Positions 33,465-44,104 of a stretch of DNA of 64,000 nt are shown piece by piece. The DNA lies in contig OX235279.1 in NCBI GenBank assembly GCA_944472155.2, positions 141,828,920-141,892,919 on the forward strand, written 5' to 3'. The notes under the pieces were generated by a model that was not told the origin of the DNA, searched no databases, and saw only the letters and a list, made by a program, of their open reading frames with translations. Both the position numbers and the translations under genes were made by a program. The number at the start of each line of letters is the position of its first letter. The first letter of the stretch is position 1. This DNA comes from Trichobilharzia szidati (lineage: Eukaryota; Platyhelminthes; Trematoda; Strigeidida; Schistosomatidae).

Positions 33465-33549
33465 TAAGACACCTATAACGCAATGGAGACGCATGGCTGA
33501 AGCCCTATGTTCCTCTAGGAACTAAAGGAAATAATAATAAGACACCTAT
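33465..33549 (+). mobile_element. 61-bp RTE 3'-end insert with a 12-bp target duplication
   Basis: TAAGACACCTAT occurs at 33,465-33,476 and again at 33,538-33,549. Between them, 33,477-33,537 is only the last part of an RTE element: GCTGAAGCCCTATGTTCCTC, AGGAACTAAAGGAAAT and an AATAATAA tail. Perfect direct repeats show a genuine, extremely 5'-truncated retrotransposition event. Confidence 0.9.
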
Positions 33550-33559
33550 GGTTTCATAC

Positions 33560-35580
33560 GCAAAAGCATCGTCCGCTAGGCCAATGGTCCACGACAGCCA
33601 CTTCCTCTGCAGCATGTATCAGTTGCCGCTTACTGAAATCTTTCCTTTTGAATTTTATGTTGTTTGATTTTGTTAGATACTCAGTATCACTTGACTTGTA
33701 GGCTCCTAGTCCGGACGCTTCATTGATGCCTTAACTCTGACATGTCAACAAAATAACGAGCATTCGATGCATAAAATCAATCAACAAAAGTAATGGTCTT
33801 CAGGATTAATTTTAGTAAGATGTGACTAAACGTGGTGATGAAACTTCCACAACTAACTACGAAATCTTGATGAACAAACAATTTCGTAATATTTTCAGTT
33901 ATATAAGGTCTTGACAGTGAAAAGAATGTAGACAGAGAATGTAGCACACCCAAAAAACAAAACTGTGACCATTGGATCATGTTTTACGCATCCCGCTAAA
34001 GTTTTGTTGCATGATACTGCATATGCCTCTTACCTGTCATTATGTTATAAGGTATGAATAAAACAGCGATAGAGAAGAGTGTTTCCACTCATCTAACCGC
34101 GCTTTTAAATCACAGAAACAACTTTAATTTGTCACAGCTCTGCATTAGTGTAGTTGAAGTGGTCGAAAAATCACGCTGGTGACAAGTGTAACAAATTATA
34201 CCTACCGACTAGCCATCTAAATCCTTATCTAACTACATTCACTTTTAGATTTTATCCAGCTGTCATGAGTTCAGCAGTATCGGACTACCTGCATACTAAC
34301 AATTAAGAGACTGTTCCCCAACTCCCAGTTCACTGTGATTAGAACTGACAGGAAAACACCTAACTGATCAGTTAGTGTGATGATATTGAAAGAACACTTG
34401 CTTATCGCTCCTGCATATGACAGCTTGGGATAACTTGTGTTGATTACAATGAAATGATGACGTATTTAACAGTCAGTCGATTACAGGGACAGTAACCCAC
34501 TTATTCAAATTCTACCGCAACTGAGGTTTTCAATGTTATGATTAGTCATTGAATCCACTCCAAAAGCTAACTCAAATAGTCGCACCAACAATAATAAGCC
34601 ATTTCATTTGATCATTATATTATGATCAAATATTATTAAAATCGGTATGAGTCATATTCGTGTCTACTTAGGGAAAATTCCACTTTTCATTTCCAATTTC
34701 GAAGAGTTTAAAGATTAACAAAAAAAAATTTATTTGTCATATTAACTGCTGAGTCATGCGTAATTTTGCTAATTTTTGAATTATTATAAAAGTTCATTAC
34801 TAACCTTGTCTATTGAACACCTCGAAGGCGGGAAGGTCAAAATAAGAATGCCAATGTCAAAGTAAAAGATTTAAATAAATGAGAGTAAAAAGAAGGAAGA
34901 CAAAATACTAATAAAGAATTTTAAAAAAAATAGAGAATAAAACTGTTTCTTTCGAGTATTTTTCTGAAAACTCCACTAAAAAGTAGAATATCAGACACTC
35001 TCGCTTTGTTTGACATCAGAAATTCCCTTTCTTACACACAATAGATGATACTTGGGAGACGACAAAAAGAATGTTAATTAATAAAGACGAAAATGATGAT
35101 GGTAGTGATGATTAAAGACCGAAAGAAGAAGTAAGAAATGGGGGGACAGTGGGGGGGGGGGGAGGAAGAGCAGTGTTGTACACAAGAAATGAAAAAAAAA
35201 ACAGTATGAATCAAGTTCTTTCTTTTTCTAAAAGACAAGAAATATGAAAAGCATGAAAGACGCACATGGAGAGAAGGAATGATAATGCTAATAAACGACA
35301 ATAAAATTAGTCAGTGGAGTATATAGTGAATCTTTTTGACAGGGAGAATTATTTCAACAGTTTGAGAAAACATGATACAGAAATAAGCCATATTACACTT
35401 ATTTTCATTGTCACAAGGCAATAAAGGAAATACTTAGTTGGGAAAGATTTGATTACTCATTTTAATCCCAGTTATTTCGTGATTACGAGTAAGGAAATAT
35501 CACGCAATTTTTTTTGTCTGACTTCGTTGACAATCTATACAGAATTAAGTACATATTGTCAACAGAAAAAATAGCAATGG
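33560..35580. other. No recognisable gene
   Basis: AT-rich sequence. A run of about 12 G lies at 35,151-35,162 next to a purine-rich stretch. The frames at 33,980-33,777 and 35,301-35,074 show no family motif. Confidence 0.45.
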
Positions 35581-35587
35581 AGACCTG

Positions 35588-35760
35588 TTAATGGACCGAA
35601 GTCAGTTAGAGAATCAATGAAAAGCATGATGCATTGGATGATTATTTCGCTTTGACTTCAGACTCTTCAGTAGCAAGCGTGACCCATGACCCAACCAGGG
35701 ATGAAACCCAGAACCTTCAGACTATCAGCACTTTCATCAGTCAGCCATCGAATTAGGGTA
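35588..35760 (-). repeat. tRNA-like SINE, minus strand
   Basis: GAAGTCAGTTAGAGAATCAA is the outer end. The ribozyme-like segment is reduced to the complement of CTGAAGAGTCTGAAGTC near 35,655-35,675, and AACCCAGAACCTTCAG marks the B-box side. Decayed. Confidence 0.6.
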
Positions 35761-36685
35761 ACTTTAATTGACAACTAGTGTCACCGGTGGATAACTGTTC
35801 TTATCTTTGACTGTGCAGATTCCACCGGTCATAACTTCTTATTAGGAGACGAAGATATGCCGGATTAAAGTCAGTCATTGGTGAGTAGTGGTTGATATTC
35901 AGAAATAATAATATCAGCTTTATTCTAAAAATTATGTCTAGATACAATCCAGAATTCTCAGCGTAATTTCCTAGAAAATATTTACTCCCTTTATGTAATT
36001 TTCAAGTAAATATTCATGGATAGCACATCGTATGACTCAACGTCATTCTATTTGAAACCAAACTCAGTCCACCAAGACATTTTTCCGTCTTTGTTTTCCT
36101 TGAAGTGCAGAGAGGTAGACTGAAAGTCAGCAAAGAATTTGCGTGAATTCATGGTGAGAACCAAGGACACAATCAGAAGATTAAAACACCACGATACGGA
36201 GAAAAGTAGATGTATCATGCTGGATGGGAATTAAGGCGGCCTAGTGGTTTAGGCAGGCCTCCAAAAATACTCATTAAGGAAAATGGTTGATTTCAGTGAA
36301 TTTCTAAACACCATCAGTTCCTGCCGAAATCTTCATTGAAAACAGCCTATTCCTTATAAACCCAATATCAAACAGTGAGAGGGATTATTTTTGAAAGAAA
36401 TTCACTTTGTGTTTTTGCCATAAAAAACTATTCTCAAGCAAACAGACAAATGATACATTCACACGGTTACTATTTTCGAGTGCAAAATTTCAGGGAACTG
36501 ATCAACATAAAGGTAGGTCTCATCTCCAGCCAACAGTAGTTTGAAAACGGTTGGAAATTAGGTAGCCCTGTACAGACGTTTTGTCCAGGTTTAAGTTTCT
36601 TCAACAGTAGGGTTTATTCAGGAGTCGTGGTCTGGGAAGAGTCATCAAAGACACTGGATGACGACTGAGCTTTTTTGGTAGAAGT
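35761..36685. other. No recognisable gene
   Basis: AT-rich DNA. A short GCGGCCTAGTGGTTTAGGCA near 36,236 is vaguely tRNA-like but lacks a B box. Confidence 0.4.
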
Positions 36686-36689
36686 TAGA

Positions 36690-36835
36690 ATTTATATATC
36701 AGTGGGTTTAAGCTTGCTAACAGAATGGTGCACTGGATCACCTCGTGAGCTGAATGACGCGGGTTTGATCCCTCATGAGGTTGTGGGTGTGCATAACTAA
36801 TGAGTCCAAAAAGAGGAAGAAACAGTTATTATTTG
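36690..36835 (+). repeat. tRNA-like SINE, plus strand, decayed
   Basis: The B-box-like GCGGGTTTGATCCC at about 36,759-36,772 is followed by GGGTGTGCATAACTAATGAG and TCCAAAAAGAGGAAGAAAC, which is the hammerhead-like string with a degraded stem II. Confidence 0.6.
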
Positions 36836-36989
36836 TTTGTTTATTTAATGAAAAGAATTCCGAATATATATATATATTTATAAACATTTTGAATTCGTAA
36901 CTTGGTTTGGAATAAACTAAATTCACTCTGACACTCTTCATGAATTGAGATAACTTGAAGAACTGTTCTGAACCACAAATCACTAGATA

Positions 36990-37330
36990 ACTGTTTCAAC
37001 TTTTTCATTTACAGGTTCTCTACTATCAAGGAAATGATTATTAGATTGCAGCAAGCCATTTGGTGGAGATGTATCTCATTAGTTTAAACATTCAACTTTT
37101 AGACAGTGAATTTCCACTTCAGAACATGTCTCCCCTGCTGCAGTCTGGCCAGCTGGATAGTTTAATCAGCCTTCATACGATAAGCATAGCTCTTAACCAG
37201 CCATATGGAAAAAAACATGTAGCCGTTCGACCAATTTTATCTAAGTAACTGCTTATGTTTGAATATTTTATCACAACTGTCAATAGTCAAGCTGAGTTGT
37301 TTCAAAATGTGTGTCTTGAAGTTCTAATGA
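36990..37330. other. No recognisable gene
   Basis: A 62-codon plus-strand frame at 37,060-37,248 has no recognised motif. Confidence 0.35.
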
Positions 37331-37344
37331 GAGTTGTGACCGGC

Positions 37345-38255
37345 AGATCGGCAGACTTTGGGGAAAGAGAAGGCAGGAATACGCTGGACCGATAAGAAGA
37401 CTCTAGAAGATCTAGACTTCGCGGATGATTTATGTCCGATGTCAAACAAACTTGAAGATCTACAAGCGAAAACCAAAAAAACTGGCTGAAGAAGTAGAGA
37501 AGATAGGACTCTAGATGAACGTAGAGAAGACAGAGGTGATGAAGACAACCAACTAACAACGACAACAAACAGAACCAATAAATATCAACGAAACAGATTT
37601 GGAAGAGGTCACTTTCTTCACTTATCTAGGAAGCATTGTTTCAACCACAGGCGGGACAGATGAAAATTCAAAGCCAGAATCGGAAAGGTGAGGTACACCT
37701 TTATCAGTCTGAAATCGGTATGAAAATCTTTTGAACTCAGTGTAAACAACAAGATTCAGATTTTCAACATCAATGTTAAGTCAGTCAGTCCTTCTATACG
37801 GGTCATACATTTGGTGGTAGAGTCACGAAAGCATTTCCAACAGGTTGCAGACTTTTATCAACAGCTGCCTTCTCGGGCTCCACATTGAAGATCAAATGGC
37901 CAGAAAGATTTAGTAACAAGAAACTCCTGAAACGAGTCGCCCAAAAACCTACTGTCCAGCAAATATACACCAAAGAAAATGGAGATGGATGGAACACACA
38001 CCCTGAGGAGACTGTTGAATAGTACCGCATCACAGTCCATGGCTCGAGTAGAAACCAAGTAGGAAACGGCGAGTTGGGCGTGAGTCCGAGAGTGTCATAG
38101 AGGACATCGTGTGAGGAAGAGATTACAGATTACTTTCAATTGTGGGGCCAGATGAAGAGGGTCGCTAGGGGCACGACAAGGTGGAAACGTCCTGCTGAAG
38201 CTCTATTTTTCGGTCGGAACCCAAGCGGACAACAATATTAATAATGTCCCCTGTA
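37345..38255 (+). mobile_element. SR2-like RTE, 5'-truncated, plus strand
   Basis: DLDFADDLCPMSNKLEDLQA at about 37,408-37,470 keeps the catalytic FADD of the reverse transcriptase. After it, in shifting frames, come FKARIGKVRYTFISLKSV, LSVNNKIQIFNINVKSV and an IRWPE-like degraded block. The C-terminal tail follows near 38,060-38,150, with the terminal phrase (TGCTGAAGCTCTATTTTTCG) and an AATATTAATAAT end at about 38,235-38,250. Numerous frameshifts and stops make it dead, yet it is one of the longer RTE relics. Confidence 0.8.
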
Positions 38256-41140
38256 ATCTTAGAGTTGTTTCATCATTAAGTCTTAAAAGATTACTCCACC
38301 ACTTACAATACTATTCGGTTTCCGAAAGTATTTTCCTCGTTTGGTCTCGTAGTTCATCCAGTGGAGAAAAAACCACCGAACAAGAAATTATTGCCTGGAA
38401 TTCAGATCTCAGTGAGCAAAAAATGTCGGTATTTCTTTTTTTCTAAAGACACAGAAGAAAACACGTAAAAACTCAGATGCAATTTTCAACCAAATCTTAT
38501 TGGTGAGGACAAAAAACTATTGTGAGGTGTTTTCGCAATTAGCAGTACAGCAAGCTCCACAACAGACATTCCAGCTGTGAAGAAACATAACATCTTATAA
38601 GATTATAGGATTCCTTCAAACACGTAATACAAAATCACATATGACCGACTACCTGAGGAGATTCGAATTGTAACTATCCGCTTATTCAGGTATACTGAAG
38701 AGAAAGCATTGGAAGCCTGTTCTGCTATAAAGCGTTTTTTCACTCAAATCTTGTCATAAAAAGAAATGAAGTTTTTCTTATTATTTCAATGACCATAGTG
38801 ATATCAGTGTTGTAGTATTAATTCAGTTTAACCGAAATTTCCATTAAAATTAAAACAAGAGTAGAACACTGCCTATCGATACAAATCTAAACAGAATACA
38901 CCTTATTGTTTGTTATCATGGCAACAAAAGAAATTCTTCATTTGCATTTTAGGAAAACACAAACAAATTAACTACATGTTCGTAAGAAGAGAATATATAT
39001 ATTTATATATATAAGAATGTGGGTTAAATCCAATGACAGACAAAGAAAGAGACAAAGGTGGATGAATGATGAATAGAATAAAACAAAACAAAAAACACAG
39101 GCATTGCGTGTTCTTTTTTTCAACAAATACACAGATAATTGATAATACAAGAATAATTATTACTTTTCTTCCATTACTCGAATTCTGCTCATTATAGCCA
39201 TCTTTTAAATTCTCCATATGTATGGAATGCATTAGATAGTTGAGAAGGGAGGGGGAGGCAAAAAAGAGACAGAGACAATAAGATAAACCAAATAAACAGT
39301 ATAAAATAAAATAGCTGAACAAGGCGAAGAACGAACCCACTTCAATTTGATCATAATCTGTATTTTGTTTATTGGTTTGCCTTCTTCTCTCCTGGTTATT
39401 ATCAATTATTATTAGTTTTCGACGGTGTAAACAGCATTGTTTTCCTCGCATGCGAATTTCTCTATCTCTTTATCTTACTATTTTTGTACGTATTGCCTTT
39501 TGTAGACTAGGATAAAAGCCTGTCTAAGCATTCTTAAACATGGGGTGCTTATTTCTAGTTTATGTAGGGAGGATTCTTTAGCCACACTGACTTATCCTGT
39601 CAATTAATCCATTCATACATACCTTTTTTACATTGAATCCTTCGTATTGTGTTTTTGTTTCTTCTTTACTCTTTCTCCCTTCATACTTCTTCGTTTTAAA
39701 GGCGAAGAAAGAAAGGAAAGTACAAATTTAAATTGGATTTGAAGTTTTGCTTGGTATACGACAAGTTTTTCTTACTTTTCTATATATCATCTTGTATACT
39801 TTGGTAATATTAGTGTATCTCTGCACACATATGTTGGTCTGCAAAAGAAATTTGTACACCTGTTAGGGTATATATGTACCAATGAACAATGAACGCTTTA
39901 TACTCCTGACAGATATTTTGCCATATGACATTCAATGCTCATTTAAGTGGAAATAATATCCTTGTTCACTATCCTTATGAATACTAATATTTATTTATTT
40001 ATTAATAATCGTGATAATTCTAGAGACAAATTTCTTATCAGTTAATTAAAATCTCACCAACAAAGGTATCCACTGTTAAAAGACTGAAAGGAGTGAACGA
40101 TTGAAACATATATGCATATTTTTACCTACCAAATTTGTATGATATTGAAGGCTACTCAGGGAACAGGGTCAGAATAAATCTCTTTACTAAAGACAAACAA
40201 ACAAACAAAGTGAAACTGGAGAATTATGATAGACATTTTGTTCTACTGGATTTCATTCATTTCTTTACTAATTCAGGAAAAAAGAAAAACAAGCCCGGTG
40301 ACAAAAACAATGGAACAAAGAAAATTTTATCTTTTTGCCTCATGCAATTTGTATTCTTTCGGAATTTTCGTTCTAGAGAAAAAGACAATTAGTTGTTATT
40401 ACTACAATTATTATTACTATTCAATACAGTATGTTGGGTAAATGAAAAATTCAAAATTGACTGTGGTTTACAAGCTATTTATTTTACTTTTGGGAGTTGA
40501 TCATTCATTGCTAACCAGTGTGTTCGTATTTCTACTAAGTGATGACTGCAGATTACTAATTCAGTGTTCATTCAGTTTAATTAATAGGCTGAGTGATATG
40601 AGACTGTACTGAAGACCACAGATGTTATTGGCCCAGAATCCGTTAATCAGAGAAATTATAAATGTAACAATCATTCATTGGAATTGTGATTTCCCCAAAC
40701 TATTCATGTTCTGCTTCTTTCTCTTCATTACATCCTTTTTTATTGTATTTATTCCCGATTTTCAACGAAGGTCATTTGCCACTTCATTCCTCGCTCCTGT
40801 ATTCTGGATCTTTTATAGAAAATGTCGTGCAATATTCTGCCTACGGATGATTGTCAGTAGTGCATAATACAATAGTATAGTGTAATATAGATTGATAATA
40901 GATGATATGAGCTTAGCAACAGCAAATATTTTAAGATCTAGGGTTTTCGTGCTTTAATTTTTTCAATCATCAATAAAAATTACCTTTAACTCCGAAAAAT
41001 TCGTCTTTCCTCTGAGATCCGAGCCTACATGACTGAATGTGAAAGACAAAGCTACATTTGTACCCAAATAATGGCAAACTCACGAGCAAAAAGACGTTCT
41101 ACAGGAGGCCACTTATAATCAAATAGCATAGTGGTGTTGT
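38256..41140. other. No recognisable gene
   Basis: The longest frame (39,451-38,972, minus) is hydrophobic and low-complexity with no motif. (TA)n runs occur near 38,994-39,013. Frames at 40,135-40,441 and 40,622-40,867 are also unassigned. Confidence 0.45.
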
Positions 41141-41146
41141 GATGAT

Positions 41147-41340
41147 ATTAGATGGTTGGAGGCAGTCAGCAGGTAGCACAGCCTAACCTGGGTTTCGTGC
41201 TAGTTGGCACTCACTAGTCAGCAAGGCGTATCTGCAACATTGAAGGAACTGATGCCCATTCTGCGACTCGAACCCGCGTCACCCAGTGCTGTGGTCATAG
41301 ACGTTACCACTGAGGTATTCTGGCTCGTGATTGACCCTCT
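41147..41340 (-). mobile_element. tRNA-Cys-like SINE, minus copy
   Basis: Reading the minus strand: ACCTCAGTGGTAACGTCTAT (A-box side), GACGCGGGTTCGAGTCGC (B box), then GTTGCAGATACGCCTTGCTG and CAACTAGCACGAAACCCAGG in the body, ending CCATCTAATATCATC. The anticodon loop is more degraded than in the plus copy at 41.48 kb. Confidence 0.75.
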
Positions 41341-41362
41341 GTAGGACTGCAGTGAATATTTT

Positions 41363-41485
41363 AATTGGACACTCGTAACTAGTGTGATGAGTCTAGTCCT
41401 TTGTTTGGTGCAGACTGAATTCTATCAGTCAGGTTTGTAATGTTGCCACGATTCTAGGTACCCCGCCATCATGGTGCCCGAATAG
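41363..41485 (-). repeat. Tail of a tRNA-Cys-like SINE, minus strand
   Basis: The sequence (TCCTTTGTTTGGTGCAGACT and GAATTCTATCAGTCAGGTTT) is the reverse complement of the distal body of the plus copy at 41,670-41,790. It therefore belongs to another, head-less minus-strand copy that abuts the next element. Confidence 0.75.
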
Positions 41486-41795
41486 CTCAGTGGTAACGTC
41501 TCTGACTGCAGCAATGGGTGACGCGGGTTCGAGTCTCAGAATGGACATCAGTTCCTTCAGTGTTGCAGATACGCCTTGCTGACTAGTGAGTGCCAACTAG
41601 CACGAAACCTAGGTCAGAATGTTCTTCCTGCCGATTGCCTCCAACCATCTAATATCATCAAATCAATTTGCACCGTGATGGCGAGCTACCTAGAATGGTG
41701 GCCACATTGCAAACCTGACTGATAGAATTCAGTCTGCACCAAACAAAGGACTGGACACATCACACTAGTTACCAGTGTTCAATCAAAATAGCAGT
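41474..41795 (+). mobile_element. tRNA-Cys-like SINE, plus copy, near complete
   Basis: The head reads GAATAGCTCAGTGGTAACGT, then CTCTGACTGCAGCAATGG and GACGCGGGTTCGAGTCTC. AGCTCAGTGGTA and TGACTGCAG match the A box and the GCA-anticodon loop of tRNA-Cys, which points to the source gene. The body includes GTTGCAGATACGCCTTGCTG and CCAACCATCTAATATCATCA, and the distal part ends near CTAGTTACCAGTGTTCAATC. It lacks a full acceptor stem, so it is not a functional tRNA. Confidence 0.75.
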
Positions 41796-41844
41796 ATTGT
41801 GTCAGACTACGGGATTTAGTGTACATATTATTTTGGGTACTAAC

Positions 41845-42285
41845 TGTAGGCTAGCACTGCAGTCCACGAAATGTGTTTCATCCTGGTTGGAAATTGTCAT
41901 TAAAGATGTTCGTCATTAACTGTCATTTTTGCAAGCAGTTTATCTAAAACAATACATGTGGGTGTACAATGCTTTTTTCACTTAGATCTACTCAGGTTTT
42001 AGTGTGATGTGCACAACTTTACAAATATATATTAAATATAAATGAGTAATGACATCAACTTGATATTATTTAACTGGTGATGGCTATAAGTCACATTTAG
42101 GATGCTCATCTAATAATGTTCTCACTAGGACCTTCAAAACGATGAATACCGAGTTCTTCTATCAGCGAGAACATCACCACTCACTGGGATGCAGGCATAT
42201 ATAACTGATGAGTCCCAAATAAGATGAAACTTGCCTCCTGGATTCTCCTGCTCGTCTCACCAATCAAATAACATCAAGACTGATT
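41845..42285. repeat. Smα-type repeats with a hammerhead relic at 42,191-42,251
   Basis: The plus strand holds CTGATGA at 42,205-42,211, GTCCCAAATAAGAT, and GAAAC at 42,226-42,230. The candidate cleavage triplet CTC lies at 42,235-42,237, with GCAGG (42,191-42,195) and CCTGC (42,247-42,251) closing stem I. Both conserved core words are intact, but the stem II 3' strand is AAGAT instead of AGGAC and the inner stem I is unpaired, so activity is doubtful. A partial minus-strand relative lies at about 41,845-41,890 (TTTCATCCTGGTTGG). Confidence 0.7.
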
Positions 42286-42760
42286 TTTTATGCTATAAAT
42301 ATCATTCTTCCCATCTACACAAAGATGACAGTTACTACTAAATTTCTCCTAGAAATACGTCAGGAATAATACTATCATGTATAGTTAGGAAGAGTTGAAA
42401 AAAGTCTTATGAGAACTGCGATAATTGCTAACCTTGTCCGTACTGGTTATCCCATTTTGTCAACCTTTTTCTTTAAAGTTATCTGTAAAACAGGAAATAC
42501 CCTTCCAAAATCAGTGCGGGCCCCTGTCTTCTGTATTACTGGAGTTCTAACCATTGAAATAATAGCGCTGGAGCTTTACATACAAAAGAAACTTTTTTGA
42601 TCTTAATCCCCTTATAATAAAATCGTTAGTAAGGTAAAAAAATACATTTCAAATGTTCGCTTTATTTATTTCATACCACTTAGTTCTTAAGCAGTACTAC
42701 CTCTTTATCATTTCAATGCTTATTTTGACAATAATTTGTTCTCAGGTGTTGGTTTTCAGG
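42286..42760. other. No recognisable gene
   Basis: Open frame 42,409-42,600 has no motif that I recognise. Confidence 0.4.
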
Positions 42761-42764
42761 GATA

Positions 42765-43000
42765 TGGTAGATTACAGTCTCGATCACGAGCTAATATTAG
42801 TCAGAGAACGATTGAGAAACCAGGGTGTACTGAACAGCTGTTTTTCCTTAGTTTGGAGTTCTTCATCAGTACGTATCCCTCGGAGTTCGAACTCAGGATG
42901 ATAACCTCCGGGTTAAAAGGCGAGCTCACAGACCATTAATTCACTGGGACCCGATCCAGTGGCCCCTTAATTCCAACTTCCACTGATTCCTGATATACAT
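42765..43000 (-). repeat. tRNA-like SINE, minus arm of an inverted pair
   Basis: GTCAGAGAACGATTGAGAAA marks the outer end and GAGTTCGAACTCAGG the B-box complement. The start-side phrase CCAACTTCCACTGATTCCTG lies toward 42,990. Its partner is at 43,383-43,590. Confidence 0.65.
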
Positions 43001-43382
43001 GGCACGTAAGAGAACAGTTACACGCCTATGACACTGGCTTGCGGTTGAGCTATATGTGTAACGATAGAATAAAAAGGTCAGGCAACAGATATAGATTTTA
43101 TGTCAATTATTGTCAGCGGAGAAGCAACGTCTTCTGATTAGCTGTTTTCTTATCGAAGGTTATTCTGTACTGCTTGTAACTGCTTCTCAGAAAGTTAAGC
43201 CATATATCTACTTAGCCTATTCGCACACGTCAAGTCTGCTGTGATTGGTTGGTGAGTTACTCAAGGTTAAGCTCTGTTATTGTTTTTCTCATGACCCCGA
43301 TTCAGGATGTAACATTGACTTAAATTGCTGTCTACAATTTTGGCTTACAGCCAGCTCTCACCACATATGTATCATGAAATGG

Positions 43383-43592
43383 TGGAAGTTGGAATTCATG
43401 AGCCATTGGATTTCGTACTATCGGCTGAATAGTCAGCGGACTGTCCTCGGAACCTGAAGGTCCTTGGTTTGATTTCATGTGGTACCATTCCTGCGTACTC
43501 CTGAAGAGTCACAAACCAGAATAAAGCAGGTGTGAAGTACTCCGTAGGGGTTTTCAGATGTCCACTAACTGAGGTCAATTCGTGATCTAAAG
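43383..43592 (+). repeat. tRNA-like SINE, plus arm of an inverted pair
   Basis: GGAAGTTGGAATTCATGAGC opens the copy. CTGAATAGTCAGCGGACTGT and CCTTGGTTTGATTTCATG are the tRNA-like part. CTGAAGAGTCACAAACCAGA replaces the ribozyme-like core, and TCAATTCGTGATC ends it. Confidence 0.65.
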
Positions 43593-43624
43593 TGGAATTT
43601 TTCATTCTGTTAGTTTGTGATGTA

Positions 43625-43800
43625 GTTTACCCAGTGTAGATGGAAATGTAACTCATTGGCTTAAGCATAAGATTTTCAGCCTTACAGACCCAATTTCGAA
43701 TCTTGCTCTATCTACTTGAGTCTGAGCAGCTCGGTAGTATTTTCAGCCTTCACAAAATAAATGTAGCTCATAGCCTGGTACAGGAATTCTAAACAAACTG
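43625..43800 (+). repeat. Unclassified short repeat with a B-box-like word
   Basis: GGCTTAAGCATAAGATTTTC and ATTTCGAATCTTGCTC have counterparts on the minus strand near 48,200-48,290 (GCAGGATTCGAACATGG, TTCTTAAGCAAATGAGACTA). Possibly another tRNA-like SINE; only two divergent copies are visible. Confidence 0.35.
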
Positions 43801-43834
43801 CTTCAACACTACGGAGTGCCAAAAACTTTTCCAG

Positions 43835-44015
43835 TCTCAGCGGTTAGGACTGTCGCCGACCATGCACATGGTCTGGGGTTCGATCCCCTACCGGCGCACA
43901 CCCGATATCAATGGTCGGCCTGTAAAATTTGGGCTACCGATATCACATGCTGAAAATTCCATACTTGTACCAAAAATACAGTGTGGTTTCAAGCTATAAT
44001 AAAAAAATCAAAATG
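43835..44015 (+). mobile_element. tRNA-headed SINE (family 1), plus copy
   Basis: The head reads CAGCGGTTAGGACTGTCGCC, then GACCATGCACATGGTC and GGGGTTCGATCCCC. The body has CGATATCAATGGTCGGCCTG, GGGCTACCGATATC, GAAAATTCCATACTTGTACC and an A-rich end. It matches 52,553-52,742 from head to tail. The head is shared with family 2 (14.7 and 45.9 kb), but the body and tail are different. Confidence 0.75.
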
Positions 44016-44104
44016 CTACACATCAAGTGACTCATAACGGAAAACTCAGCAATGCTTTTGAAGTGAAGACAGGAGTAGGACAATACTACCTACTATCACC
44101 TATG

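Noticed and set aside
34000..34030. Schistosome spliced-leader gene (words TTTTGTTGCATG)
   Set aside because: Only a short word match; the rest of the leader and an Sm-site context are absent.
38972..39451. 159-codon minus-strand ORF
   Set aside because: Low complexity, with Tyr/Ile-rich text from TA repeats and no motif or codon bias that supports a gene.
41474..41560. Functional tRNA-Cys gene
   Set aside because: The anticodon-arm and T-arm words fit, but no full acceptor stem closes and the sequence continues into a repeated SINE body.
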